DNA of 64,000 nucleotides from Synaphobranchus kaupii (Eukaryota; Chordata; Actinopteri; Anguilliformes; Synaphobranchidae), in NCBI GenBank assembly GCA_029718625.1, contig CM056376.1, forward strand, positions 88,058,333 through 88,122,332, in the 5' to 3' direction. Positions 22,628 to 35,650 of the stretch are shown in pieces. A program made the translations under genes and the position numbers. The notes under the pieces were generated by a model. It was not told the origin of the DNA and did no database searches. It saw nothing but the letters and a program-made list of their open reading frames with translations. Within the stretch, counting starts at the first letter, position 1; each line of letters opens with the position of its first letter.

Positions 22628-25600
22628 TGCCTGTACCTCTCCACACTGACACTGTGGTAGATATATAAAAACAGGCCCAAGACCCAGCAGGCTTCCACCC
22701 CGATCCCAGCAGGCTACTGCTTGTACCGGGTTGCTAGAACAATCTGTCCTCTCTGGGAAACCAAAACCATCATCATTTCCCATGGCCCCCCACCCCCACC
22801 CCCGCCCGACCCAGTACTGAGAGCACAGGACTCTAATGACTCCCAGGCCAGCTCATCCACCCTAATGACAACAGCATGACCCCCCATGCGCCTCCATCGT
22901 CCCAACCCTGCACTGAAGCAGCGGGACACTTTGTGGTATCGATCAGGTGTTCCCACTTCCTCCTTCAGCTTTCTCTCACTGCCCTTGCCACAGCAGGATA
23001 CTCACTGTTATCAATATACTGTTCTCGTGTGTGTCCATATTCGATCCATCATAGACAGTCGCTTGCTGTAACTGCAATAAAGTTGTACTTTTCATGTTTT
23101 GTGATTTCAACCGAATTCCAAAGAAAAATGTGTTTTCTAGAATGTCCCCAAGTAATAAGGTGAAATCATAATAAGAATACACCTTCAAAGTGTTAAACAA
23201 TATAGATGAATCGAGCCATTCAAACAGAATAAATGGATTAGCTACAGCTAAGCTAACATTAACATAAATCTCACTGAGGAAAAAAAAAATAAAAACACAA
23301 ACAAGCTAGCTATTCCTAGTACAAACTCATCAAATCTGCAATGGAGGTTTCACACAAAGAGAAGATTACTAAGGACTAAAACTGCCTACACAAACTGAAA
23401 AAAGGAGCTTCTGGCAGTGATCAATGGCATCAGCTGATCAGCAATTACTGTGTGGCAGTCCGCAGCAGGGCAGGCTCAGCTTGTAGATGGAGACTTTCAC
23501 AATGAAAGTGAATGTGATGGTGAGCCGTCTGCTTTTACTGAGCTACCACTTGAGAATACAGAAGATTCCAAATTAATTTTCAGTTGGGTAGGAGTCATGC
23601 TCCAAACGTTAGAAGGGGGATTTTATGTAAATAGCTAGTGGTAAGTGTTTCGTTTAGAGTTTACTTCAGTGCAAGTGCCGAAAACAGACGAAGCTTGGAA
23701 GCCTTCTTTGCAAAACTGCAATTTAGTGATACCCCAGGTTCAACAATGCACTTAAATATGAGAGTTGAGATAAACAGTCGGACTTGTTTGAGAGCTAGTC
23801 AAAATTGGTCTCTGGGTTAATTGGGCTGATTGTGATGTAGCGTGCCACATGTATGATCACGCACGTCCATGTGCACGTGTATATATCTGTTGTTTTACTA
23901 TCAACCCATTCTCCTCTAGTGTGCTTCATTGTATTGGGTATGTGCAGGCACTCTTAGGCTGGCATGGTATAAAACGGGTCAATGATCACTAAGTCTCTGA
24001 CGCCACTGTTTCCCATCAACGAACTCACAAAGCGTCTGTGAGCAAAATGTGTTCAAGTATGTTTACAACTTTCAATGTAGAACGAATGTAGTCAGTTAAT
24101 ACTCAAATTGTTAATGAATCTAAAGAAATTCCACAATTAAAATGCACTATCGTACATTGAATTTGGTGCAAATTGCAAACATTCTACAATGGAAAACACT
24201 GGAAAACAAATCACAAAGACACTGCAGACAGATGTTTTAAAAACATATGCAAATATATATGAAAACATAACACATACCATAAATATTAAATATTAATATT
24301 TAATGTGTCCAATATGAATGTGTCAATGCCTGCTTTTTAATATATCTTACCATTCCCACATGAATACTGTGTGAAGGTTATCCTAGGAAATTACAATGGA
24401 ATGATGTCTGTTATATTTGAATTTAAGGGACCCGATTAATAAAATCACATCCCACTTATGCTCATTACAGTAATATGTAAGGATATTAATAATTACGCAC
24501 GCATACAGGTAAAAGGCACAGTTTGAAACTGGAAAAACAGCTCTGGATTACAAAAGGTCAGTAAATCCCATGTGTGGTTTTGCGGGGCTTCAATCGCTTT
24601 TTCATGTTGTGCAACACAGACACAGCCCCTGAGGTAAAGCTGCCCTCAGCCGCAGATGTCCCAGCCCGCTTTGAAAACAGTAAACACATGGATAACAGAA
24701 TAAGAACTTAAACGGGACGTGACAGTGAATATGTTTGGTTCGGTAAAACTAATTTGAGCATCCTGGGGCAATATAAAAGGACCGCCCTTGTGTTTTTCGT
24801 TTTGGTTTTTCCTCACGATTCATCATTGAACTCATTGAAAGTCAGCCATTTTACCATACGAATACATTGAGCAGCCGAGTTGAACTAACTGAAAGACGTT
24901 TTACAACATGGCTTGTTCCAAGATGGCTGCGCCCTAGTGCAAAAAAAGCAAACTTTAATTTATTTTTCTAGCAAATAAGGGGCGATTTCAGATTTAAATG
25001 CAGGGCCATATCTTATCTAAGGTAAAAAGCAAAAGAACCAGAGCCATATTACTGAGTGCTTCACACCCCCCCTCCCTCCCCCCCAATCCTCCAAACAGAG
25101 GTCTTAATGGCATGAGGTAAGCAACCATTTCCAAATCTTCCATCAATTCTTATTTAAATGAAGCCATCTGCTTTTACGTGTGAGATGGGTTCGGACAGGT
25201 GCTGTACTGCAAATGAACCCTGCCACCATTTTCTGTGGGCGTGGTCCACGCGGCAAGACCTCCCAAGACAGTTAGAGAAAACTTTGTAACTAGGCTGATA
25301 GGCTAATTAAGGGAAAACAATGCACTGCTGCATCGTATCCGATCTTACGAGAAAAATATTTAGAATTTCTTGGTGCAAAATGTTTTCTGTATAGTGCTGG
25401 GATTTAGGGCACCAAATGCATGTTGAACCATGCAACCTGAGGCTGTTAAGCTGAAGTTAAAAGGTGTGCGCTATACGTCAGAATGCACATCTATACACTT
25501 TGCACATTTAGTAAAAATACAGCCTGTTTGTACCCATAAGCAAAGAGGCCATAAGACATGATTGCTATCCGTTACCAGGCTGGCCTTAGTCTGTGGATGC

Positions 25601-27147
25601 TTTGTTGTATTCCCAGTCCTGCTAACAGTTTTGACGTCCTCTTGTTGGTCTTCATTAGAAGGACAGGACTGAAGAGATAGCAATGGTCTGTCACGGAACA
25701 CATATTCAATGACAGTTATTCCACATTTCCAGGCTAAAGGGAACCTCAACATTCATTTTTATGCTCCCCTCCACTTTTTACACCCAATTTGGAACGAGGA
25801 GACATGCTTGCGACGCTCGTCACAACCTCCGCTGTCAGTTTAGGCGGACTGAAGACGAGCGTGAGCTTCCCACCTCAGCTCACACACGAGTCAGTGGAAA
25901 ATGCTTCACGTGCGCCGCAGCTCGACAGTCAAGCCGCCAAGCTGGGGTCGCTGGTGCGCGGTGAGGCATCATCATCTCGGACGGCTGAAACGTTCCCTCC
26001 CCGAACGATTCCACGTCCAGATTCCGTACCAGACCGCGGGGCCCACCCATGCACTGCAAACAGTGCCTTAACAGGACGAGCGGCCTAGCCTCAACATTTT
26101 CCACTTGAAATACACGTTAAAAATTCAACGTGTCCTTTCCAATAAATACTCAAAAAGGAAGAGTTTTTAGAATGTAGGCATAATTGAGCGCGCGTTTATA
26201 TGCAGGGATGAGACACATGGCCTGAAGCTGTATCTTCAGACGAGTGGCATTCACCTGGCGCTCTTCATCAGAGGACAGTGAAGGGTAATACGGGGAGCAG
26301 GGAAGTCACCAGAACTGGCACCAGTGAGCTCTGGCCCTGGATGGAGACAGTGGGGCCTGAAGCAGACATTCTCGCAGCAGATTGTACGCACCTGTCCAGA
26401 AAAGCCCCTGAATTAACCGCTTCTTTGTTACGCTGCCATCCGGCAGAAGGTGCATCGTCGTCTGGACCGCTTCCGAGCGCATTTCATGAGGAGGACTTTA
26501 CCAAATCGATGTCATAATTTCTTTACCTTAACCCTGCACAATTCTCTACCGATGCACATTGAGGAAGGACGTGCTGTTACGCGTATAAGCTGTTGGCAAT
26601 ATATCTTCGCAGAGGACCAAAAATCCCAGCCCTCGCTCTCCCATGTTTTTTTCCCTCACTATTTCCACCATTTATAATCTGGCAGCAGGGATCTGCAGCC
26701 CCTGAGCCTGCAGTCTGCACGTGTAATTCAGCAGAAGCAGGGGCCAGGGAAGAGCCTGATGGCGTGCCCATATGCGAGGTCAATGTTCACGGCTCTTTCA
26801 GGCTGATGGCTGTCTGACGATGTTTGCATTCAGGGGCATTCAATCCAACCCCCAGCCTCCCCTGTATAAATAACAACAGATGCGGAAACAGGTAGAGGCT
26901 TAGCACTTAGCACTGCTGTACAGGAATAATGAAAAGCCAAATCGGCTTGGGCCAAAGCTAATCTCCCCGAGGCTGTCCCCTGCCATGATGTCATCTTTAT
27001 TCTGTATATACCACTCTGATAAAAGGAAAATTAGAAGGAAAAAAAAGAGAAAGTGGAGGAATCTATCCTGCTCCTACATCACTGTCTTCTGATTATCGCT
27101 TTGACGGGGCCAAAAAAATTATCTGAAGCAAGAGATGACATACAGCA

Positions 27148-27179
<32 letters not shown>

Positions 27180-28173
27180 ACACACACACACACGCACACA
27201 CGCACCACACACCACGCCATCGCAAGTGATCCTCAGGTGTTTTTAATTAACTGAAGAAAATAAGGGAATGTATTAAGGCCCCAGGTCTGTGTGATGTAAT
27301 GTTGCCTGGCTGCTACCCTAATGACTCAGGCAATATTTCCAGCGCTTATCATCTGCAGCGAGACATTTATCACCGGAGAAACTGAATCAAGTCCGATGTG
27401 TCCTTGTGCCTCCTGGCAGGCAGAGACTCTGCCGCTTTTTTGAAGAAAAAAAAACAGTTGAAACAAGAATATGGCTATTTCACCAAATTTCATTTATCCC
27501 CTCTCGAGTGAGTGAAAAAGAGAAATGATGTCTTCGTGGAAGACGGACCGCAGTGCAGCAGTGCGGCCTAGCCTGGGAAAACAAGGGGGGACAAGCACTG
27601 GGAACACTGCTCCCGAAATAAATTACTTACTCGACTGTCGCCATGATAAATTAATATCACAGGCACTGTTGCCATTATCATTATTGTGACTCCATTATTA
27701 TTATTTTTTTGTGTTGTTTCTATGATTTATCTGCTTTGTGAAAACCGATGCAGAGGGGTGTAGGCATACAAGTTTATCCTGCTGAATGTTAAAACTGATG
27801 GAAGAGCAGAAGCCTTTGTTTACACTGCAAAAACCAAATAATACCCCGCAATTTCACTTGTCAAGCAAAAAGCAACTTGAAACAAGCTCATATTTTCTAC
27901 TCGAGAGGAAAACAAAAAAGATTTTAAGCCTCGTTACAAGACCAAAACGCATTTTTCTGTAGTGTGCCGATGAATCGAAGCGTGTGCTGTCATTCTGGTT
28001 CGCATGTCGTTAAAGTGATACATGGCACATAAATGACACTGCCATGATTTGACCATTAAAAATAATTACTTCCCCATTGTCTAGTATCAAGCGGGTGCAG
28101 AGTCAATGACGATCTAGCACAAACAGGAGTGCTTTCTGTGTTACTGAAAGTACATTTTTAGGATACATGCTAA
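22019..28173. other. plxna4 intron 3, non-coding
   Basis: Contains a GT microsatellite (22597-22625), a CpG-moderate block (about 25790-26090), CT then CA runs (27151-27195) and AT-rich unique DNA. The stretch 27230-27400 (GTTTTTAATTAACTGAAG and following) has the texture of conserved non-coding DNA, but this is not testable here. No exon or RNA gene was recognised. Confidence 0.5.
22597..22625. repeat. GT microsatellite
   Basis: About 14 uninterrupted GT units. Confidence 0.95.
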
Positions 28174-28266
28174 GTTATAGTACTCTAAGCTGTTATAAAT
28201 ATAGTAATCCACAAAGTATCATACTCTGTGGATAACTATATTTATAACAGGTTAGAGTACTATAAC
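28174..28266. repeat. Long near-perfect palindrome 1
   Basis: The left arm GTTATAGTACTCTAA, a 2-base step, TGTTATAAATATAGT and ATCCACA are mirrored by TGTGGAT, ACTATATTTATAACA, a 2-base step and TTAGAGTACTATAAC. The arms are about 38-40 bp around a short centre (AAGTATCATACT), with very few mismatches. The DNA could extrude as a cruciform, or a transcript could fold as one hairpin. Confidence 0.85.
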
Positions 28267-28269
28267 TGT

Positions 28270-28330
28270 GCAGACAGCATAGCATCATTACAGCACACTG
28301 AGTATGCTGTAATGATACTATGCTGTCTGC
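28270..28330. repeat. Near-perfect palindrome 2, directly next to palindrome 1
   Basis: GCAGACAGCATAG, one mismatched base, ATCATTACAGCA and a short loop are followed by TGCTGTAATGAT, one base and CTATGCTGTCTGC. The arms are about 26 bp. A further partial copy, AGTATGCTGTCATGATA, sits just to the right (28333-28349) and is a direct repeat of part of the right arm. Only three bases separate the two palindromes. Confidence 0.85.
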
Positions 28331-29103
28331 GCAGTATGCTGTCATGATAATGAGTAGTTTTTGTGATGCAGAGGACCATGAGAGACAGAGAGCTGTGCCC
28401 ACAAGAGAAAACTGTGGTCCATTAGATATGCGCTGCATTGCGCCCATTACTAAGAGCTGTGCTCATCGCAGAACACTGTACTCTCCGCTACGGCAAACCT
28501 GCTTTTGTTACTGGCGTAACGTCATTTAGATTTGACTTCTGCACGCTGAAAAACATTGGATGAAAAACAGGTTTTTTTTTGTTTTTGTTTCTGGAACGGT
28601 GCTCCGTCTACTCTTCACAGCAATACCAGCAAATTATTTGCGTGCTTCTCTCATTTTAGCAACAGATGATAAAAAAAACTTTGGAAAGCGACAGACAATC
28701 ACAATTTTTGCGGTTAGACAGGGTGTTTTATGCATGCAACCAATTGTTCCTGTCGTACTCATAAAGATACTTTTGCATTTTAGATTTTAGAGAGAGAAAG
28801 AGAGACAATTGGTTTTCTCTTAGTCCTGAGCACTCTACACCATAAAAATATTTTTTAATTCACATTAATAATGCTGCCTGCAATACATTTTGTATTAGTG
28901 GCCAGGGCAGGACTTGGAAACTCGGGGAGGAGAGAACGAGGAAAGCGGATAAAGCACATTTTCCGTCTCCACAGTGATGTAGAGCGCACAGCGCAGATAT
29001 GCCCTGCTTTTGGGAAGATTGGCTGAAGGGATTGCGAGTTGTGTTTAAAAGCAGCATGATACCTCCTCTTGTTTTTTCCCTGACACGCTCTTCATCAGCC
29101 CTT

Positions 29104-29202
29104 CAGAGACCCCTGTTTACAGAGAGCGCGAAAACCAAGCCCGGTGACATCAGAGACCCCTGTTTACAGAGAGCGCGTAGCGAAAACCAAGCCCAGTGAC
29201 AT
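29104..29202. repeat. Two-copy tandem duplication (47 and 52 bp)
   Basis: CAGAGACCCCTGTTTACAGA, GAGCGCG, AAAACCAAGCCC and GTGACAT occur at 29104-29150 and again at 29151-29202. The second copy has an extra TAGCG after GAGCGCG and one G/A change. Few differences indicate a fairly recent duplication. Confidence 0.85.
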
Positions 29203-29675
29203 TTATACTCCGGGCCTCTAAATCATGCTATTCTATCAATCGCTCCCTCTCTGCACTGCGTAAGAGCCGCTCCCAATCTCTGCTCCTCTCCACAGACTCG
29301 CTCACCACCTGACACTCAGACTGACCCGGAGACAGTGCGCGGCAACATGAGTCTCTGTCTGTCTGTTTATCTGTCTCTCTCAAATTAAAAATCAGTGCTG
29401 TATTGGCATGAGAAATACAGGCTCTTGTATTGCCAAAGCAGAAGTTACAAGAATTACAGTGAAAATATGTACAATATGGATTATAACTTTAAAATACATA
29501 AATAATGAATAAATAAATAAATACAAAAAAACACTACAATAGCGAGAAATGGATAAAGACAAACTATAACAAAAATGACAGTAAGTGATGTTAGGTTTGT
29601 GTGTGTGTATGTTTTTGTGCGTGTGCATATACCATTTGCTCATACCTGTATCTGTGTGAATGCCTGGAAAGTGAG

Positions 29676-29679
<4 letters not shown>

Positions 29680-29713
<34 letters not shown>
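29680..29713. repeat. TC microsatellite
   Basis: About 17 uninterrupted TC units, followed by a short CA run. Confidence 0.95.
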
Positions 29714-29716
<3 letters not shown>

Positions 29717-31061
29717 CACACACGCAAATACACTCATGCACAAAAAGCATGTGTATGAAGTGCAGTTTAGAGGGTATCCACATGTCTCCAAACATTTCCT
29801 CTTTAGGTCTTACAAGAGTATTAGTGTTTGTTATGTATAAATTGTGTGGCTATGTTAGAGTGTAAATAACACGCAATTCAAATGTATTGAAAGCGATTGT
29901 GCTGCAAGTGAACCTGACCCAGTACACGAGCAAGCTATGCCGACACATTGCAGACCCAGACAGTAAGCAGCCATGCAGTCAGCAGTGTGTTTCATTATTT
30001 CACTTGTCTTGTATGCTTTAACTTAAGGGCACACCATTGATTTTACACACCACCAAGTCCTGCATTATCCCTTGCTGAAGAGAACCCCCCAGGATACAAA
30101 ATGGCCAACCTTTAGCTGTTTGGCAATTTTTTTCAGATATGGTGCTTCTATTCTTTTCCACAGCAGGTTGTCTGTGGACGATACAAATAAATCCTCATGC
30201 TCTGTCCACGGCTCAACAATATTCCCATCTTCTTCTTTGTTGGGTGTGAATTGAGGGCTTTATGTTTGAACCTTTTATCGTTGCATCCTTCATCTCTCAT
30301 AACCCTCTTTATACTTCGTACGGTGCCTCTACGTCTAACAAAAAAAAAAACAGCTTGTGAAACTGGACTAACTCAATATTTTCACCACTCACCATACGCA
30401 CCTGACATACAGCTTGCTCTACAGCAAGGCAATAAGCCACTGAACGACCAAATCCCAACGCCTATTAAAATAGCAAAACTAGAGCCAAAAAAAACAGTCC
30501 ATTTAATGCTGGCTCCTTGTCGCTCGCATTTCTACATGAAATCACAAGGCAGCTTACATGTGACCGCGCCGAGTTAGCCTACTTCCGACAAGAGGTAGAG
30601 TATTTCGCCATGTTGATGGCCTGATAGGGAAAACACGGATTCCTGTGGTCTCTCTTCTGCGCTCTCCGTGACACAGGCGGTGCCCATCTCAGCCCTGCCG
30701 TGGAGCAGCGTGAAATCGGCTGCTATAAAAGGCTTTGCGTGTGAGTGCCTGCTGGACTTAACTCATTCCGCCCTCTCTCCGGCTCGCAGCGTTTACTGCG
30801 CCGGTCTCTCCCTCTCTCTCTCTCTCTCTCGTCTTCTACGGCCCACGGTGTACACAGCCGCGCTAATGCAACGGTGATGAACTGCACGCTGTTAACAGCC
30901 TGGGAGTTTTAGATGCCCAGAGCAGGGGGGAGCGGAGGTAACCTGTGATTATTACGCAGCGCTGGGATACGCGGGGGGACTATAACTAATAGGGGGGAAT
31001 CGGAAGCGCACGGCCCATACCGCTGCGCCGTGAGGGGAGGGGAGGCGACGGAGGGGCTCAC

Positions 31062-31193
31062 CTGCGTCTCGGACATGACGTAGAGGAAGTTGTGGTCAGC
31101 GGAGAAGGCCATGTCCCGCAGAACCGGGCCGCTCGCCACCACTTGAACCGTCTCGTACTGCAAGGCGCCGTGGGAAGGGCCGTCCACTCGGAT
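31062..31193 (-). CDS. plxna4: plxna4 exon 3: C-terminal part of the sema domain
   Basis: This 132-bp exon (44 codons, phase 0 at both ends) begins [19 protein letters not shown] and continues [10 protein letters not shown], then FLYVMSETQ. These are hallmark strings of the last blades of the A-type plexin sema domain, which binds semaphorins and neuropilins outside the cell during axon guidance. The acceptor on the minus strand is a pyrimidine-rich tract ending GACTCAG; the donor is ACGCAG|GTGAGC. The [10 protein letters not shown] and [10 protein letters not shown] strings fit PLXNA4 best among the four A plexins as I remember them; the segment DHNFLYVMS is closer to PLXNA2, so paralogue choice is good but not certain. 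It joins exon 4 (5531-5631) across a 25,430-bp intron and the join reads [12 protein letters not shown] without loss. Exon 2, with most of sema, lies beyond the right edge. Exon numbers follow the usual human A-plexin layout and are inferred. Confidence 0.93.
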
Positions 31194-31879
31194 CTGAGTC
31201 AACAGAAAGATGAGGAAACTCGGTTAGACAGCTGTTTCAAAACGTTGCACTACACAGAATGATACCTTCAGTTATTTGAATAGCTTACATTGGAACACAT
31301 CACCCATGTTGACGTGATAGAATAACATATTTGCTAGATCCATTCAGGTTAGCAACACTGCTCAGCATGGCCTTTTCTGACAGCACATCACAATTTTTTG
31401 AAGTTTTGAGGCTGTGAGCACTTTCCTCACCAGAAACACAGTGAAAGTGGACAGTGGCCATTGCATGAAACATGTGTAACAGGTTTATATTTCAAACTTC
31501 CCATAAAACCTGCATATTACAGGCTAACCATATTACAGTTTTCATTCCCTTCATGTATTCCTAAAAATTAAACAATGACAAGATACAACAAAATACATAC
31601 AACTATGTCAACATGTTTTGTCTTGTTTTTTTTAGTATTTATGATATGATACCTCAATGGGTCATGAACCGCTCTCACTGAAATATGGCTCATTATGACA
31701 AAGTCCCCACAATGCAGGCTCTGTTATTCTCCAGCTGTGAATGCTCCACTGACCCTTCTCTGTTTACTTTCTGTAGTGAGGATATCATGTCCCACGAGAC
31801 AAAGGCCTCTTGAACTGATACAGCTTCTCGTTTTGTTTTTTGTTTTGTTCTTTTTTGTGTTGCTCAGATGGGTTTACCC

Positions 31880-32350
31880 CTCTCCGGAGGTTCTGCCCTC
31901 TCCAAAACCCCAAGTCCCACAGAGAGGCCTCCTCCTCCAGGGAGACGCGAATCCCCGAGCGACCCCGGCGCGGCACACACCTTCGCCGAGACCTCATTGT
32001 CCGGCCGGAGAGGACAAAGGGGCGAGAGAAAGCGGCTCCACGAGACCAGGCCTCACTCGGCCGTCGGGTTATCTAATCTCCCGGATCGGGTTAGTTGATT
32101 TGCGTGGTGTTGGGTTACGGCTCCCCCACCCCCACCCCCCATCCCCTGTGTGCCCCGGCGGTGTCGGCTGTCGGCGAGATGAGATTAGCAGCGGGTGGCT
32201 GCGCACGACCGAGGCTGGACTCTGTAAACTTTGCGCCGAGGGGCGGGCTAATCCCCGGCGGCTCGGGAGCGCGGGCGAACCGGCGCATTGTGCTGTAACG
32301 GTCGCGACCGCGGCTAAACAAATTACGTGCGGGGCAGCGAGGCGCCACAA
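31880..32350. promoter_or_regulatory. CpG-rich non-coding block in intron 2
   Basis: CpG is frequent (for example GAGCGACCCCGGCGCGGCAC, GTCGCGACCGCGG and AATCCCCGGCGGCTCGGG), in contrast to AT-rich flanks. The block contains no plexin exon. It may be an intragenic CpG island, an alternative promoter or an enhancer, but no start site can be shown. The 232-codon open frame on the plus strand (31695-32393) has no recognisable domain and is best explained by base composition. Confidence 0.4.
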
Positions 32351-33878
32351 GGCTGTTCTGACGTGGGGGACGAGTCCAGCGACTGACACCTGATCAGCAC
32401 ATCAGGGACGCTGTAACCACTGAAGCAGGGTGATCGCTGCACCAAACAGCTACAAGAGGCCCGGGTGCTCTCCCCAAGATCTTCCTCAGGCAATTCATTG
32501 CAGTAAACTGCCACTAGAGCAGTGTGTACTGAACCCAACACCAACCACTTGTAATTCACTGCACTGAATTGCCACCAAATGTAGTGGGACAGGTCCATGA
32601 TCTCACATTCCTCCTCTGGTTCTGGCCTTGAAGCCCTGGGGTGGATTTTTGCTAAAAACTACAAACCCCATGTTCACCGGTAGTAATGTGACATAATGAC
32701 ATCAGAACCAAAATTGTATGGGGATGAATGCAGGGAAAGGTGGAAATTTAACATCCTGAAAAAGTCTAATCACTTTTAGTTATATGCTCAGCTAGCAGCT
32801 AATAGCCAGATAAAACCACACATTCTGGCACCTAAACCTTATCACACAGGACACAGGCTTTAGAAAACCTCTAATTCTTTGAATATCAGATTGTATGTTT
32901 TTTTTGTTTTTTTTGGTGGGTGTACCTCTTTAAGGGATCATTGTATATTATTATCATCACTAAGCTCTCAACAGGCACAACAGTACATAATCTGCTTCAT
33001 TTTGCTATTAATAAAGTGGATTACACAACTGAAATCGTAAATGGATTACAACTGTAATCTCTCATATCATATGAATATACAAGAATTAAATTCAGTGACC
33101 TTTAAATCCCCACTAAATCTTGATGATTTTACAGAGATGCTGCTTCAAACTTCACCCGCTAGTGTGATTGCACTAGTGTGATATACTGTTAACATTTCGG
33201 TCACCTTCCACATTTGCATATGGTATTGTCATCCAAAATATTTAACATATTTGTGTACGTTCACACTGCACATAAAATAAGAGCTGATACACCTGCATAT
33301 CATCGGGGACGTTCTGCAGCAATCAGTCAACACAAGCCACTACTGATTGAAAACACAGCCGCTTTGCTGTCATTACAAACCACAGTCTGACATGCACGAA
33401 CACCACTGCATCCAGGAAATGCAGCACAGGCATAAATAAAGTCCCCCTAGTGGCTACAGGCAGAATAACAAAGCCCACACGTTAAATATAGTCAAGGTTA
33501 TATAGTAAGTGTGCCAGCTGGTCTGCCTGCAAACAATATCACAAAATAATTTAAAGTAAATTATGAAACGATTAATAAAAAAGGGGGAAAACATTGTTTT
33601 AGGGCTGTAACAACTGATAGTGGTAGTGACGTTGGGCATCTTAAGAATCTAAAATATTTTTAAAACTCCATTTAAATTAATATATTTCAAGATACCAAGG
33701 CATAACCTACTATACTGTATAAATGACTGGACTGTGAAGTGGTGTCATGTCACACAATTCTATATGTTAGGTCCACCCCTTATAATTGTAGTAAACAGCC
33801 ATAATCCTCACTATACAATTCTTGGTATACCGATATTTTCTCTATACTGCAATAAATTATGTATATGATGTATCTATA

Positions 33879-33880
<2 letters not shown>

Positions 33881-33918
<38 letters not shown>
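33881..33918. repeat. TA microsatellite
   Basis: About 19 uninterrupted TA units, preceded by imperfect CTATATCTATA copies. Confidence 0.95.
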
Positions 33919-33921
<3 letters not shown>

Positions 33922-35650
33922 GTACATCATATACAACATGATATAATATAGAAATGTCTCAGAAACATTCCTGTTTCATACGTCTGTACCTCTTAGCCAT
34001 TTCCACTGCCCTGCTGTGTCTCCTCCTGATGGAGCTCACAGCAAACAGACGGTGTGATAAAGAAGGCAGCCGCTCTAGTGTGAAAACCACAGGGTTTTAT
34101 TTTCCCTTTCCTCACGCAGTGATTGTGCAGGCCTGCACACACGGAAACTATGCCACTTCCTCTGGTTCTATTGCAGACCCCATTTTGGCTCTGGTTACAC
34201 GGCCACTTAGAGCTGTCAGCTTCCAGGAAAAAAAGGGCCTTAGGGTAACCAATTCACGGAGGTGTCAAATGCAAGTTCTCTTTTGTCAAGTAGAGTAAAA
34301 ACGCTGTCAATTAATCAATTTGTCCATTGTTTGTAATTTCACTCAGTTCATTGTTAAAAATGCATATCTGAAAATCCGAGTCAGTACGGATCATTGTATT
34401 TCATAGATGAGATACACTGGGAATTTTCTAAGAATAAGACCAAATTAGTCACACTGCACCACGTGATAAGAGATGTCACAATGGATTCATATGCAAGCTC
34501 AGTCATTTATAAGCCAATGAAGGCGTGATAGTTGCCCTAAAGGATGACAGTAAACGCATCGGTTTTCCCGTCGTCTTTCCTTCCCGTCATACAATAAGGT
34601 TCACCTCTTCCTCTTTTCCCCATACATGAACGGCACTCGCTGTTTCTTCCTTGGCTAATGCATTGGTATTATCCATTGTTCTCCATCCAGGCCCGCCCAT
34701 TGATTTTGGATCAACTGTGTCAGCGCTGACTTCAGAAGAGTGTGCCATTTTACCGCAGGCAGACAGCGGGCTGCCGGTTAAGTGGGCATTCGGTTCGCAG
34801 TCCAGCAAAGGTAATGCTCGACGTGCTCTCTTCAGAATCGCGGGCAAGGAGGCATTCGTTTCCGCTCGATGACCAGATTAGCTGCAGGGGCAGATATTTT
34901 CAGACACTGTGGTATCTCGGGGGGTGGGTTTAACCAAAAGTCATACAGCACCCCCGCCTTCCAATTAAAAAAAAAAGGCTGATGCAAGAGTCGATGGTGC
35001 TGCAACAGAAAGCTCTCCGGTTTAGATAATACTGTCAACCTAAGATTGTTGATTCTGTATCTCACTCACCCGCAGTGAAGGTTATAACAGCGAGATAAGC
35101 TGTGTTGTACAGCGCTATAGGAGATAGGAGATCACACCACTATTTCCCATCTTTCATATCAAACCGTCCCATTCCCCTCCCACACCCCCCCACCCTCCCT
35201 ACAGGTGAAACGACAGAGATGTCCATTCACCGGTGGTGACGGGGAAAAATGTGAATTTGCGCCAAAATACACCAAGATCCTCGCAGTTTTAGGAAGCGGC
35301 GCGGGTGCACAACAGTGCCCAATCACACTGAGTGGAGGTCTGTGCATTATGGCGCAGGGAAATAACCGGACACACACCACACCGCCATGGTGGCACAACA
35401 CACACTCAGCGCGCTGTGAAGGACCCAGTCAGTCACATGGCCCACAGCGTGCACCACAGAAAAAACCTGGTCCCATGATTCAAACACACCTGACTGGATC
35501 ATTCCATGGCGACACACATCTGCGGAAGCACACAAGTATTGCGTGCCATTTAGACCACTAAACTAACCACAATGCCACAGCCCATAGATCTTTATAGGTT
35601 TTTGGCCATGGTAAATTCTGAAAGTGCAAAAGCCTTGGTGCTGGGTATGG

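Larger units (their letters stand above)
28331..31061. other. plxna4 intron 3, part nearest exon 3
   Basis: Contains a T run at 28570, a 47/52-bp tandem duplication (29104-29202), a TC microsatellite (29680-29713), a CT run (about 30813-30830) and moderately GC-rich DNA up to the exon 3 donor. No additional exon is needed here because exon 3 and exon 4 join perfectly. On the minus strand the exon 3 frame stays open into the intron down to a stop at 30909-30911. Confidence 0.5.
31194..35650. other. plxna4 intron 2, part nearest exon 3
   Basis: Begins with the exon 3 acceptor tract. Contains a CpG-rich block (31880-32350), a T run (32901-32921), a TA microsatellite (33881-33918) and otherwise unique AT-rich DNA. 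No exon 2 sequence was found. Confidence 0.55.

Noticed and set aside
29392..29865. SLSLSLS or ERERER frames on both strands
   Set aside because: Translations of TC/GA and CA microsatellites.
31695..32393. 232-codon plus-strand frame as a gene
   Set aside because: Opposite to plxna4, no domain, starts in AT-rich intron and is kept open by a GC-rich block.
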